Positions 35,764 to 43,804 of a stretch of 59,558 bases of DNA are shown piece by piece (within the stretch, counting starts at the first letter, position 1; each line of letters opens with the position of its first letter). Under the pieces are notes generated by a model, which searched no databases, was not told where the DNA came from, and worked only from the letters and a program-made list of their open reading frames with translations. The stretch is from an uncultured Selenomonadaceae bacterium (lineage in GTDB: Bacteria; Bacillota; Negativicutes; Selenomonadales; Selenomonadaceae): positions 1 through 59,558 of the forward strand of contig CAJOGX010000010.1 in NCBI GenBank assembly GCA_905234175.1, written 5' to 3'. A program made the position numbers and the translations under genes.

Positions 35764-36971
35764 GCGACGCGGGCGGCTACGATTTTCAGGAAATGCAGGA
35801 TTTGACGGCGGCGCAAAAGGCGGCTCACTGGTTTTTAAATCATTATCCGTTACTGGGCGGGCTGGCGAGCGCGTTCAAAATCATCGAGGATTTAAAATAC
35901 TGCCAGCGCGAGGAAATTCAGATTGCGGCGGTGGACGTGACGCGCGCGGAAATTTACGTCAACCCCGCCGCCGGTCTGACGCCGTTTCAATTAAGATTTG
36001 TGCTGGCGCATGAATTTTTACACGCGGGACTTCAGCACCACGAACGCTGTCAGGGGCGCGACCCCGAACTTTGGAACGTCGCCTGCGATTTTGTCATAAA
36101 CGGCTGGCTTCGTGAAATGCACATAGGGATAATGCCGCCTGGCGTGCTCTACGACGAAACGCTGAAAAATATGTCCGCCGAGGAAATTTACGATAAAATT
36201 GTGAACGACCTGCGCAAATTTTCCAGGTGTGAAACACTGCGCGGCTACGGCAAGGGCGATATTATCAGCTCCGCGCCGAAAAGTTTCAGGACAGGCGATA
36301 CGACTTCGCTCGACGAATTTTACCGCAGCGCACTTCAAAACGGGCTGGAATATTCCATGATGACGGGCAGAGGTTTCGTACCCGCCGGACTGATTGAGGA
36401 AATTCGCGCGCTGGCAATGCCGCCGATACCGTGGGACGTGGAGCTCGGCAAATGGTTCGACGTGCATTTTTCGCCGCTCGAATCTAAGCGAACTTACGCG
36501 CGTCCTTCGCGCAGGCAGGGCAGTACGCCCGATATTCCGCGCCCAAGTTACATTCCCGATGAAATTTCGGACAGCCGCACTTTCGGCGTCGTGGTTGACA
36601 CTTCCGGCTCGATGAGCGCCAAGCTGCTCGGCTACGCGCTGGGCGCTATCGCCAGTTATTCCGCCGCCAAAGAAATTCCGTTCGCGCGGGTTGTTTTCTG
36701 CGACGCCAGCGCCTACGACGCCGGTTACATTTCGCCGGAGGATATTGCCGGTCGCGTCGAAGTCAAAGGGCGCGGCGGCACCGTCCTTCAGCCTGGCGTG
36801 GATTTGCTGACTGGCGCGAAAGATTTTCCCAAAGACGCGCCGATTTTGATTATCACCGACGGCTGGATTGAAAACGATCTGAATGTTAAGCGCGAGCACG
36901 CATTTTTACTTCCGCGCGGTCGGCACCTGCCTTTCAAGGCGGCTGGCAAAATTTTTTACTTTTCAGAGTGA
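35760..36971 (+). CDS. Putative metallopeptidase with VWA domain (DUF2201 type)
   Basis: A 403-residue two-domain protein. The N-terminal half has the intact zinc-peptidase motif HEFLH (84-88) with a third His at 93. The C-terminal half is a von Willebrand A-like domain with a MIDAS metal site: VVDTSGSMS at about 278-286 and IITDGW near 366. This architecture is known as a partner of MoxR ATPases. The GTG start overlaps the preceding gene by 4 bases. The substrate is unknown. It closes the four-gene module; a strong promoter for fliB follows. Confidence 0.88.
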   Translation: MSDAGGYDFQEMQDLTAAQKAAHWFLNHYPLLGGLASAFKIIEDLKYCQREEIQIAAVDVTRAEIYVNPAAGLTPFQLRFVLAHEFLHAGLQHHERCQGRDPELWNVACDFVINGWLREMHIGIMPPGVLYDETLKNMSAEEIYDKIVNDLRKFSRCETLRGYGKGDIISSAPKSFRTGDTTSLDEFYRSALQNGLEYSMMTGRGFVPAGLIEEIRALAMPPIPWDVELGKWFDVHFSPLESKRTYARPSRRQGSTPDIPRPSYIPDEISDSRTFGVVVDTSGSMSAKLLGYALGAIASYSAAKEIPFARVVFCDASAYDAGYISPEDIAGRVEVKGRGGTVLQPGVDLLTGAKDFPKDAPILIITDGWIENDLNVKREHAFLLPRGRHLPFKAAGKIFYFSE

Positions 36972-36984
36972 CGAAATTCCGGTC

Positions 36985-37013
36985 TTGCACTTAGCGCGCC
37001 GAAAGATTATAAT
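36985..37013 (+). promoter_or_regulatory. Strong sigma-70-type promoter for fliB
   Basis: -35 TTGCAC (36985-36990), a 17-base spacer and a perfect -10 TATAAT (37008-37013), 27 bases before the ATG. It implies that fliB is transcribed by the housekeeping sigma factor, not a flagellar one. Confidence 0.8.
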
Positions 37014-37040
37014 GCAGAAAATTTTTCAGGGTGAAGTTTT

Positions 37041-38105
37041 ATGAAGTGCATTCAGCCGGATTACGTTCAAAGGTTCAAGTGCGACGGGAAACTTTGCAGG
37101 GCGCGCTGCTGTCGGGATTGGCGGATTGTCGTGGACGACGAGACGTACGAAAAATATTGTCTGCTGGGCGATTCGGAGCGGGAAAAAATTCTGAGCAGGC
37201 TTGACTGGATTGAAGACGAATTTGAAGATGTCGACGTGATGGTTTTGAAGCTGCGCGAAGACGGCGTGTGCTCGTTTCTGCGGAAAGATTCGCTGTGCGG
37301 ACTGCAAAAAAAATACGGCGAGGATTATCTGACGGCGATTTGTCAGAGTTTCCCGCGCGTAACGTACAAACTCGACGACGAAACGTTTGAGCAGTCGATG
37401 ACGCTGACCTGTCCGCTCGCCGCCGAGCTGATTTTACTTTCGACGCAGCCAATTCAGTTCGTGGAGGTGCCGGAAGTTTCCGCGCGGGCAGTCGTGGGGT
37501 TCAAGCACAGACTGGCGCGCTCGCCGGAAGAATTTATCGCAACGCAGCTCGACGCAATAAAAATTCTGCAGAATCGGCGGCTGTCGCTGAACCAGCGGCT
37601 GAAAAATCTCTGCGCGAAATTTTCAGAAACGCCGCTGCCGGATGTGGATTTTGACCTGGACGGGCATTCGGAAATGCTTGTAGAAATTTTCGACGGGACG
37701 TACGGCGCCGGTCTTAGCGACAAAGACAAAGCCAATCTGCAGAAAAATTATTCGAGTTACCGCGACGATATTTTGAGGCGGGTGCGCGGCGAATTTTGCT
37801 ACGTGCTGGAGAATTATCTGGTGAACGAATTTTTTATGCGCTGCTATCCGAGTGCGTTCAGCGAGGACGATTTTCATAACTGCAAGATTTTCGTGACGAG
37901 TTTCAGGGTGCTGGAGCTGGCGATTACGCTCACGGTTATCGCGAAAGTCAGCGCGGGGCTCAGGGTTAAAGTCAGCGACGTGACAACGCTGATTTATTCC
38001 GTGAACGACACGCTCGATCACAGCCGCGGCGGTATGGACGCCATTTTGGAATTTGCGAAAACCAGCAGTGCTGAAACTTTCGCCGCGCTCATGCTGGAGG
38101 ACTGA
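37041..38105 (+). CDS. fliB: Flagellin lysine-N-methylase FliB
   Basis: A 354-residue protein of the FliB family, which methylates lysines of flagellin. It has the conserved cysteine clusters near the N-terminus: FKCDGKLCRARCCRDW, then VCSFLRKDSLCGLQ and ICQSFPR, which probably hold an iron-sulfur cluster. The C-terminal half is helical. Length is close to the family's usual 350-400. ATG at 37041 follows AGGGTGA. No flagellin gene is in the window. Its stop lies 3 bases from the convergent YoeB gene end. Confidence 0.88.
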   Translation: MKCIQPDYVQRFKCDGKLCRARCCRDWRIVVDDETYEKYCLLGDSEREKILSRLDWIEDEFEDVDVMVLKLREDGVCSFLRKDSLCGLQKKYGEDYLTAICQSFPRVTYKLDDETFEQSMTLTCPLAAELILLSTQPIQFVEVPEVSARAVVGFKHRLARSPEEFIATQLDAIKILQNRRLSLNQRLKNLCAKFSETPLPDVDFDLDGHSEMLVEIFDGTYGAGLSDKDKANLQKNYSSYRDDILRRVRGEFCYVLENYLVNEFFMRCYPSAFSEDDFHNCKIFVTSFRVLELAITLTVIAKVSAGLRVKVSDVTTLIYSVNDTLDHSRGGMDAILEFAKTSSAETFAALMLED

Positions 38106-38108
38106 AAT

Positions 38109-38366
38109 TTATTCGTAGTGCCCTTTGCACGAAAGGACGTTGATATTTTCCGCGTCGACAGTGTAAACAAGCCGGTGTTCGTCGTTAATTCTGCGCGACC
38201 AGCCATCGCCGTATTTCAAGTGTTCAGGTTTTCCAATACCCTGGGCGGCGCCATTTCGGTCAATATCTTTAAGCAACGCGAAAATTCTATCGACGAGCTT
38301 GCTGTTGTTGTGCGTCCAGTAAATCAAATCCGACAGCGAATCGCCTCTAAAAACTACGTTCTTCAT
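38109..38366 (-). CDS. yoeB: YoeB/Txe-family mRNA interferase toxin
   Basis: An 85-residue RelE-fold toxin of the YoeB type that cuts mRNA in the ribosome. The C-terminal half is diagnostic: KPEHLKYGDGWSRRIND, EHRLVY and the terminal SCKGHYE; the catalytic Glu, Arg and His of YoeB all have counterparts. I chose the ATG at 38366, which has GGAGAG eight bases upstream; it lies 20 bases inside the antitoxin gene. It converges on fliB with no room for a terminator. Confidence 0.92.
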   Translation of the reverse strand: MKNVVFRGDSLSDLIYWTHNNSKLVDRIFALLKDIDRNGAAQGIGKPEHLKYGDGWSRRINDEHRLVYTVDAENINVLSCKGHYE

Positions 38367-38613
38367 CGATAAATCTCTCCAATTCGTCAAAAGTCATAGC
38401 CGTGCCGTTGCCGTACTTGATGTCGGCGAATCCCCTGTCGAGTTTGGCGAGGTAGCGCGCATTTCTGGCGGCTTTACCCAAATCTATGCCGTTGCCGCTG
38501 GCGAACTGCCGGTTGATTTCTTCGATGAAGTGGGCGAACTCTTCCTTAGTGAACATGACGGGATTTTCAATTTCCAGTTCGGCGGACGGGATTTTTTCAG
38601 CTGCTGTCTGCAT
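38347..38613 (-). CDS. Antitoxin partner of YoeB, non-YefM type
   Basis: An 88-residue protein whose gene overlaps the toxin gene by 20 bases, in the usual antitoxin-first order. It does not show the Phd/YefM N-terminal fold typical of YoeB partners; instead it has MFTKEEFAHFIEEINRQF and an acidic tail (MTFDELERFIDEERS), with no DNA-binding motif I can name. ATG at 38613 has AAGGAG nine bases upstream; an ATG at 38622 is too close to that site. It begins 22 bases after thrC, so it is probably cotranscribed with it. Antitoxin role inferred from pairing. Confidence 0.8.
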   Translation of the reverse strand: MQTAAEKIPSAELEIENPVMFTKEEFAHFIEEINRQFASGNGIDLGKAARNARYLAKLDRGFADIKYGNGTAMTFDELERFIDEERSF

Positions 38614-38635
38614 GGTTAGCATCTCCTTCAGAAAT

Positions 38636-40144
38636 TTATTGAGCGGCGAAATTCAAAACGCGCGCCGCCATTTCGTCCTTATCGCAAACGTCTTCGTGAA
38701 GAATTTTCGCGGTTCCGAGAGACTCAAGGTTTTTCGGAATTTTTTTATTGGTGAGTCGGCTGAGCCTGCCGAGCTGAACTAAATCGTCGACGCCGACAAC
38801 ATTTTCGCCGAGGGCGTTCAAAACGGCGGTCGTGAACTTGAACGGGCTGGCGGTCGAGGCGACGATAACGGGGAGCATATCCTTAGTTTCGCGGCGGTAC
38901 TTCGCCATTACAGACATTGCAACGGCGGTGTGCGTATCGACGAGGTAGCCGAAATTGCTGAAGACGTTCTGGATAAGGTTGGCGGTCTCGGCTTCGGTTG
39001 CGTAGTCGGCGTGGAAAATTTTATCGAGGCGTTTCTTGAGCGTCGCGGAAATTTTGTACCTGCCGGTTTCGCTGAGCTCCTTCATGTAGCTGCGAACCTG
39101 TTCAACATCGCCGTTCGTTTCGTGGTAGAGCAGGCGTTCGAGGTTGCTGGAAATTAAAATGTCCATGGACGGCGTGATAGTTTTATGAAATTCGCGGTTG
39201 CGGTCGTAGACGCCGGTTTGGAAAAAGTCAGTCAGCACGTGGTTGATATTCGACGCGCAGATTAATTTTTTGACGGGCAGACCCATTTTGCGGGCGTAAT
39301 AGGCGGCGAGAATGTTGCCGAAATTTCCCGTGGGAACGACAATATTTACCTGGTCGCCGAGACTGAGGTTACCGGCGTTGATAAATTCGGCGTAGCTGGA
39401 AAAGTAATAGACGATTTGCGGCGCGAGGCGCCCCCAGTTAATCGAGTTGGCGGAGCTGAGTTTGACGTTAGATTCAGCGAGTTTCGCGCGGATTTCCTCG
39501 TCGCTGAAAATATTTTTGACGCCGTTCTGGCAGTCGTCGAAGTTCCCGCGCACGGCGGTCACGTTGACATTTTTACCGGCCTGCGTAATCATCTGGAGCT
39601 TTTGAATTTTGCTGACGCCGCCGTCGGGGTAGAAGACCATGATTTTAGTTTGAGGAACGTCCGCGAAGCCCGCCAGCGCCGCTTTACCGGTGTCGCCGGA
39701 GGTTGCCACTAAGATTAAAATTTCCTTCGACTCGCCGGTTTTTTTCAGCGCCTTGCTCATCAGCTGCGGCAGAATCTGTAGCGCCAAATCCTTGAAAGCG
39801 CTCGTGGGGCCGTGAAACAGTTCCATGACGCCGATTGGCGCCTTTGTGTCGTCCTTGTTTCGCAGTAAAACTATCAGCGGAACTTTCGCCGTCACGTCAA
39901 ACCAGTCGTACGCAATTTCTGCGCTTTCCGCCAGTTCGTCGTCGCTGTAGTCCGTGAGAAATTTTTTCAGCACAGTTACCGCGCGCTGAACGTACGTCAT
40001 TGAGCAAAGTTGCTGAATTTCGTCAAGTTTAATTTTCGGTATCGACTCCGGCACGAACAGGCCGCCGTCTGGCGCGATTCCCTGCAGGATTGCCTCCGCC
40101 GACGAAATTTTTATATCTTTTGAGCGCGTGCTTGTGTAGTTCAA
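38636..40144 (-). CDS. thrC: Threonine synthase
   Basis: PLP enzyme that converts O-phosphohomoserine to threonine. The 502-residue protein is of the long type: N-terminal YTSTRSKDIKISSAEAILQG, the PLP-lysine motif in HGPTSAFKDLALQ, the phosphate-binding ATSGDTGKAALAG, and the SSANSINWGRL region. The start is TTG at 40144, just after GGGAGGAAT; a longer upstream frame runs into the divergent hom promoter area and is not coding. It is divergent from hom-thrB, forming a threonine locus, and is followed by the YoeB antitoxin-toxin pair. Confidence 0.95.
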   Translation of the reverse strand: MNYTSTRSKDIKISSAEAILQGIAPDGGLFVPESIPKIKLDEIQQLCSMTYVQRAVTVLKKFLTDYSDDELAESAEIAYDWFDVTAKVPLIVLLRNKDDTKAPIGVMELFHGPTSAFKDLALQILPQLMSKALKKTGESKEILILVATSGDTGKAALAGFADVPQTKIMVFYPDGGVSKIQKLQMITQAGKNVNVTAVRGNFDDCQNGVKNIFSDEEIRAKLAESNVKLSSANSINWGRLAPQIVYYFSSYAEFINAGNLSLGDQVNIVVPTGNFGNILAAYYARKMGLPVKKLICASNINHVLTDFFQTGVYDRNREFHKTITPSMDILISSNLERLLYHETNGDVEQVRSYMKELSETGRYKISATLKKRLDKIFHADYATEAETANLIQNVFSNFGYLVDTHTAVAMSVMAKYRRETKDMLPVIVASTASPFKFTTAVLNALGENVVGVDDLVQLGRLSRLTNKKIPKNLESLGTAKILHEDVCDKDEMAARVLNFAAQ

Positions 40145-40170
40145 AAATATTCCTCCCAAAATTTTTGCTG

Positions 40171-40179
40171 ATTGTACCA
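40171..40179 (-). promoter_or_regulatory. Predicted extended -10 promoter for thrC
   Basis: On the minus strand TGGTACAAT (40179-40171) is an extended -10 (TGn plus TACAAT) located 27 bases before the TTG start. A -35 is not convincing. The rest of the 124-base gap to hom holds the hom ribosome site (AAGGAGGA) but no clear hom promoter. Confidence 0.55.
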
Positions 40180-40268
40180 CGTTTGGCGCGAATAGGAAAG
40201 ATTTTTCTGTGGCAGGAATTGTTACGCGCGCCGCCGAATTACAAATTCGCATAAGGAGGAATTTTTTT

Positions 40269-41555
40269 ATGAGTAGACCCATTACGAAGATTGCAATTTT
40301 AGGCGCGGGAACGATTGGCGGCAGCGTCATCAAAGTTCTGCGCGAAAATAAAGACGTTATCTCGCAACGCGCTGAAACAGATATTGAAATTAAAAATATA
40401 CTCGTCCTGCCGCACGAAATTCCTAAGCTCCACGAGCAGGGACTTCCGGCGACGAATAACTACGACGAAATTTTAAACGACCCCGAGATAGCCATAGTTG
40501 TGGAGCTTATGGGTGGTTTGAAGCCAGCTCGCGAATTTGCACTGCAGGCGCTAGAACACGGGAAATCTGTCGTCAGCGCGAATAAAGACGTGGTTGCGCA
40601 GTACGGTCACGATTTATTTGAGGCGGCGGAAAAAAATCACGTCGACTATCTTTTTGAAGCGTCCGTCGGCGGCGCCATTCCTATCATAATGCCACTCAAG
40701 CGCAGTCTTACGGCAAACCGCGTGACGGAAATTTTGGGCATAGTCAACGGAACCACGAACTACATGCTGACGAAAATGACGGAGGACGGCGCAGACTACG
40801 ACACGGTTTTGAAGGAGGCGCAGGCAAAAGGTTACGCCGAGGCAAATCCTGCCGCTGACGTGGAGGGCAAGGACGCCGCGCGCAAAATTGCTATTCTGGC
40901 GTCGATTGCTTTCAACTCCCGCGTGAAACTTGACGACGTGTCAATCGAAGGCATTACCAAAATCACGCCGAAAGATATTCAGCACGCCACGAATCTCGGC
41001 TACGTCGTGAAACTTCTGGCGGTCGGTAAAGAATCTGACGAAGGAATTGACGTTCGAGTTCACCCCGTGCTTTTGCCCAAGGCTCACCCGCTGGCGTCGG
41101 TCAACGGCGTGTTCAACGCGATTTTCGTGCGCGGCTACCCGATTGAGGAGGCGATGTTCTTCGGACCTGGCGCCGGTTTCCCCACTGCCTCCGCCGTTAT
41201 CGCTGACATTATCGAAATTGCGCGCGGCATTCAGACGAACAGCGTCGGCCGCTTCGGCTGCACCTGCTACAACAAAAAGCCGATTTGCCCGCTCGAAGAA
41301 ACAGTTTCGTCTTACTATATCCGCCTGCTCGTCGAGGATAAACCTGGCGTGCTGGGCGCCGTCGCTACGACTTTGGGGAGCGCCGAGGTCAGCTTGCATT
41401 CCGTCGCGCAGACTTCCAGCACGAAGGAAGGGCACGCGGAACTGGTCGTCGTCACGCACAAAGTCAAACACAAAAATATTCTGGCTGCGCAGGAGGCGCT
41501 GAAGAAACTTCCCGTCGTCGACGAAATTTCCAGCGTCATGCGCGTTGAGAGTTGA
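40269..41555 (+). CDS. hom: Homoserine dehydrogenase
   Basis: Reduces aspartate semialdehyde to homoserine. The 428-residue protein has the N-terminal nucleotide motif ILGAGTIGGSVIKVL, the catalytic region GIVNGTTNYMLTKM and AEANPAADVEGKDAARK, and a C-terminal ACT domain (about 350-428, YIRLLVEDKPGVLGAVA), which suggests feedback control by threonine. ATG at 40269 follows AAGGAGGA. thrB starts 4 bases after the stop. Confidence 0.96.
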   Translation: MSRPITKIAILGAGTIGGSVIKVLRENKDVISQRAETDIEIKNILVLPHEIPKLHEQGLPATNNYDEILNDPEIAIVVELMGGLKPAREFALQALEHGKSVVSANKDVVAQYGHDLFEAAEKNHVDYLFEASVGGAIPIIMPLKRSLTANRVTEILGIVNGTTNYMLTKMTEDGADYDTVLKEAQAKGYAEANPAADVEGKDAARKIAILASIAFNSRVKLDDVSIEGITKITPKDIQHATNLGYVVKLLAVGKESDEGIDVRVHPVLLPKAHPLASVNGVFNAIFVRGYPIEEAMFFGPGAGFPTASAVIADIIEIARGIQTNSVGRFGCTCYNKKPICPLEETVSSYYIRLLVEDKPGVLGAVATTLGSAEVSLHSVAQTSSTKEGHAELVVVTHKVKHKNILAAQEALKKLPVVDEISSVMRVES

Positions 41556-41559
41556 GATT

Positions 41560-42489
41560 ATGGAATCTAACAGAGTTGTAGTGCGGGTGCCTGGGACTTC
41601 GGCGAACTGCGGCCCTGGCTTCGACTGCCTTGGACTTGCCGCCACGATTTACAACGATTTGGATTTGACGCTTCTTGAAGACGAAACGCTGACTGTCGAG
41701 GCGAGCGGCGACGGCGCGGAAACTATTCCCACCGACGATAAAAATATTATCTGGCGCGCCGCGCGAATGGTTATCGAGCGCTCCGGCAACGGCGAAAAGT
41801 TCAAAGGCGGCGTGCTGCGTATGGAAAATCGCGTGCCGATGTCTCGCGGTTTAGGTTCGAGCGCGGCGGCGATTGTTGCCGGTCTCTTCGCGGCGAACGA
41901 AATTCTCGACAAGCCTTTCAGCCGCAACGATATTTTGAAATTCGCCACGGAAATTGAAGGGCACCCCGATAATGTTGCGCCGGCGATTTTTGGCGGCTTC
42001 ACGGTGAGCACGGTTGACAATCGCGGGCAGGTTCAAACTTTTTCCTTTTTGCCGAAAATAAAATTAAAATTAGTCGTCGCAGTGCCTGATTTCCCGCTGT
42101 CAACACGGATAGCGCGGCAGGTTCTGCCAAAATCTGTGCCGTTGAAAGACGCGGTTTTCAACGTCGGGCGGGCGTCAATGCTAATCGCGGCGCTGATAAA
42201 CGGCAAGGAAAAATTTTTAGCCGGAGCGTTCGACGACGCTTTACATCAGCCGTACCGCACGAAATTGGTGCCAGGAATGCAGGAAGTTTTCAGCGCGGGA
42301 AAAAAAGCCGGAGCGCTGGGAGTTTGCTTAAGCGGCGCGGGGCCGTGCGTGATAGCTTTCACGGCGGCGGAGCGGCACGTGGAAAACGGCGTGGCGGTGG
42401 AAATGGTGCAGGCTTTCAAGCGGAACGAAGTGCAGGCGGGCGCGCTGATTCTGGATTTGGACACGCGCGGCGCGGCAGTGATTGGTTGA
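41560..42489 (+). CDS. thrB: Homoserine kinase
   Basis: GHMP kinase that makes O-phosphohomoserine, the substrate of ThrC. The 309-residue protein begins with VRVPGTSANCGPGFDCLGLA and has the ATP loop PMSRGLGSSAAAIVAG and the C-terminal GVCLSGAGPCVIAF. ATG at 41560 has only a weak ribosome site and probably relies on coupling to hom. It is followed by a LysR regulator 9 bases downstream. Confidence 0.95.
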   Translation: MESNRVVVRVPGTSANCGPGFDCLGLAATIYNDLDLTLLEDETLTVEASGDGAETIPTDDKNIIWRAARMVIERSGNGEKFKGGVLRMENRVPMSRGLGSSAAAIVAGLFAANEILDKPFSRNDILKFATEIEGHPDNVAPAIFGGFTVSTVDNRGQVQTFSFLPKIKLKLVVAVPDFPLSTRIARQVLPKSVPLKDAVFNVGRASMLIAALINGKEKFLAGAFDDALHQPYRTKLVPGMQEVFSAGKKAGALGVCLSGAGPCVIAFTAAERHVENGVAVEMVQAFKRNEVQAGALILDLDTRGAAVIG

Positions 42490-42498
42490 GGTAGCGCA

Positions 42499-43386
42499 AT
42501 GGAACTGCGGCAGCTGGAATATTTTTGCGCAGTGAGCTCGCTGGAAAATTTCACGCGGGCGGCGCATTTTCTGCACGTATCGCAGCCGGCGGTAACAAAG
42601 GCGGTGCAGGCGCTGGAGGCGGAGCTGAGGCTGACGCTTTTCGACCGCAGCCAGAAACACATTTGCCTGACGGAAGCGGGGCGGGTATTTCTGTTGCACG
42701 CGAAAAAAATCCTGCAGGACGTGCAGACGGCGCAGCTGTCAATGGAGCGGTTTCAGACGCGAAACGGCGGCGTGATAAGGTTTGGCGTGCCGCCGATGGT
42801 CGAAGCGTACCTGTTCCCAGATTTTTTCATGAAGTTCCAGGCGGCGAATCCGGACATAGTTTTGGACTTGCAGGAGTTCAGCGATTCGGCGTCGGTGGCG
42901 GAAAAACTGGACGACGGCGCGCTGGACTTCGGAATAATTTTCCTGCGGGTTGAAGAGCGCGTGGAACATTCGCTGAAACTGCTGGACGACGAATTTTACT
43001 TATGCCTTCCGCCGGAACACAGGCTGGCGCGGCGCGGAAAAGTTTCGTTCGAGGAACTGCGCGGAGAAAAATTTATCCTGCAGCCGCCAGGGACGGTACA
43101 AAATTTCGTAACGCTTGAGCGGGCGGCGGAGGCTGGCTTTGCGCCGGAAGTTCTGCTGAGCACGTCGCAGCTGAAAACGATAAAGGAACTGGTGGCTGGC
43201 AGCGCGGCGGTTGCGCTAATGCCGAGGTTCGCAATTTCGGCGGCGGCGGCGTTCAGGGCAGTGCCGCTGGAGCCGCCGGTCAAATTTTCAGTCGTGCTTG
43301 CGTGGAGCCGGTTCAAAGAGCCGTCGCCGCTGGGCGCGCAGTTTCTGAATTTCGTCGAAGGAATTTTCGGGGAGGTGAAATCTTGA
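42499..43386 (+). CDS. LysR-family transcriptional regulator
   Basis: A 295-residue LysR-type regulator. The N-terminal winged helix-turn-helix reads MELRQLEYFCAVSSLENFTR then AAHFLHVSQPAVTKAVQALE; the C-terminal two-lobed effector domain starts at about residue 90. Similar proteins control amino-acid or oxidative-stress genes. It sits directly behind thrB on the same strand (9 bases), unusual for LysR regulators, which are often divergent from their targets. The threonine genes or the small gene behind it could be targets; effector unknown. Confidence 0.93.
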   Translation: MELRQLEYFCAVSSLENFTRAAHFLHVSQPAVTKAVQALEAELRLTLFDRSQKHICLTEAGRVFLLHAKKILQDVQTAQLSMERFQTRNGGVIRFGVPPMVEAYLFPDFFMKFQAANPDIVLDLQEFSDSASVAEKLDDGALDFGIIFLRVEERVEHSLKLLDDEFYLCLPPEHRLARRGKVSFEELRGEKFILQPPGTVQNFVTLERAAEAGFAPEVLLSTSQLKTIKELVAGSAAVALMPRFAISAAAAFRAVPLEPPVKFSVVLAWSRFKEPSPLGAQFLNFVEGIFGEVKS

Positions 43387-43697
43387 CGGAAAATTTTAGT
43401 GTCGCCATAAGCTACGGCGAAAATCTCGGTTACGTTGAGTACGACGAGGCGGCGCGGAAAGTTATCGTTGTGCTCGGCGACGAGGTCGGTAAGCGCAAGG
43501 CTGAGGAATTTCTCGCGCAGGTTCACGAAATTGGTATTCCGCACGAAACGCTTCTGGACTTCACCATAGAAAAAATAAACCCCCAAGCCGACGCCGAAAG
43601 TTTGAAACTCGCTTTAACGCGCTTGTGGGAAAATACGGGCGTGCACGTGGATTGGAGCCGCCCCGTCGATTATGTCAAGGCTCATCCGCACTACTGA
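43383..43697 (+). CDS. Small protein of unknown function behind the LysR gene
   Basis: A 104-residue soluble protein with no motif I recognise. It reads VAISYGENLGYVEYDEAARK and then VIVVLGDEVGKRKAEEF, a strand-strand-strand-helix pattern, and ends VKAHPHY. The TTG start overlaps the LysR stop (TTGA, 43383-43386) and has GGAGGTGA upstream, so it is coupled to the regulator. A strong terminator follows 25 bases later. The clean start, coupling and terminator make it a real gene. Confidence 0.75.
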   Translation: MTENFSVAISYGENLGYVEYDEAARKVIVVLGDEVGKRKAEEFLAQVHEIGIPHETLLDFTIEKINPQADAESLKLALTRLWENTGVHVDWSRPVDYVKAHPHY

Positions 43698-43722
43698 CTT
43701 GCGCGGAAAATTTGCAGAAAGA

Positions 43723-43756
43723 TTCGCTGGCAATTTACGCTGGCGAATTTTTTTTA
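43723..43756 (+). terminator. Intrinsic terminator ending the hom-thrB-lysR run
   Basis: TTCGCTGGC (43723-43731) pairs with GCTGGCGAA (43739-43747), nine pairs with two G-T wobbles and a 7-base loop, followed by a run of eight T. It serves the plus strand only; the convergent M48 gene ends at 43805 without a matching T-run. Confidence 0.88.
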
Positions 43757-43804
43757 TTATGAATTTCGCGCCGGAGATTCGCGGACGTTTCACGCAGGCG
43801 AATT

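Noticed and set aside
40145-40333. N-terminal extension of thrC
   Set aside because: It overlaps the hom start and ribosome site. The TTG at 40144 follows GGGAGGAAT and gives the canonical start.
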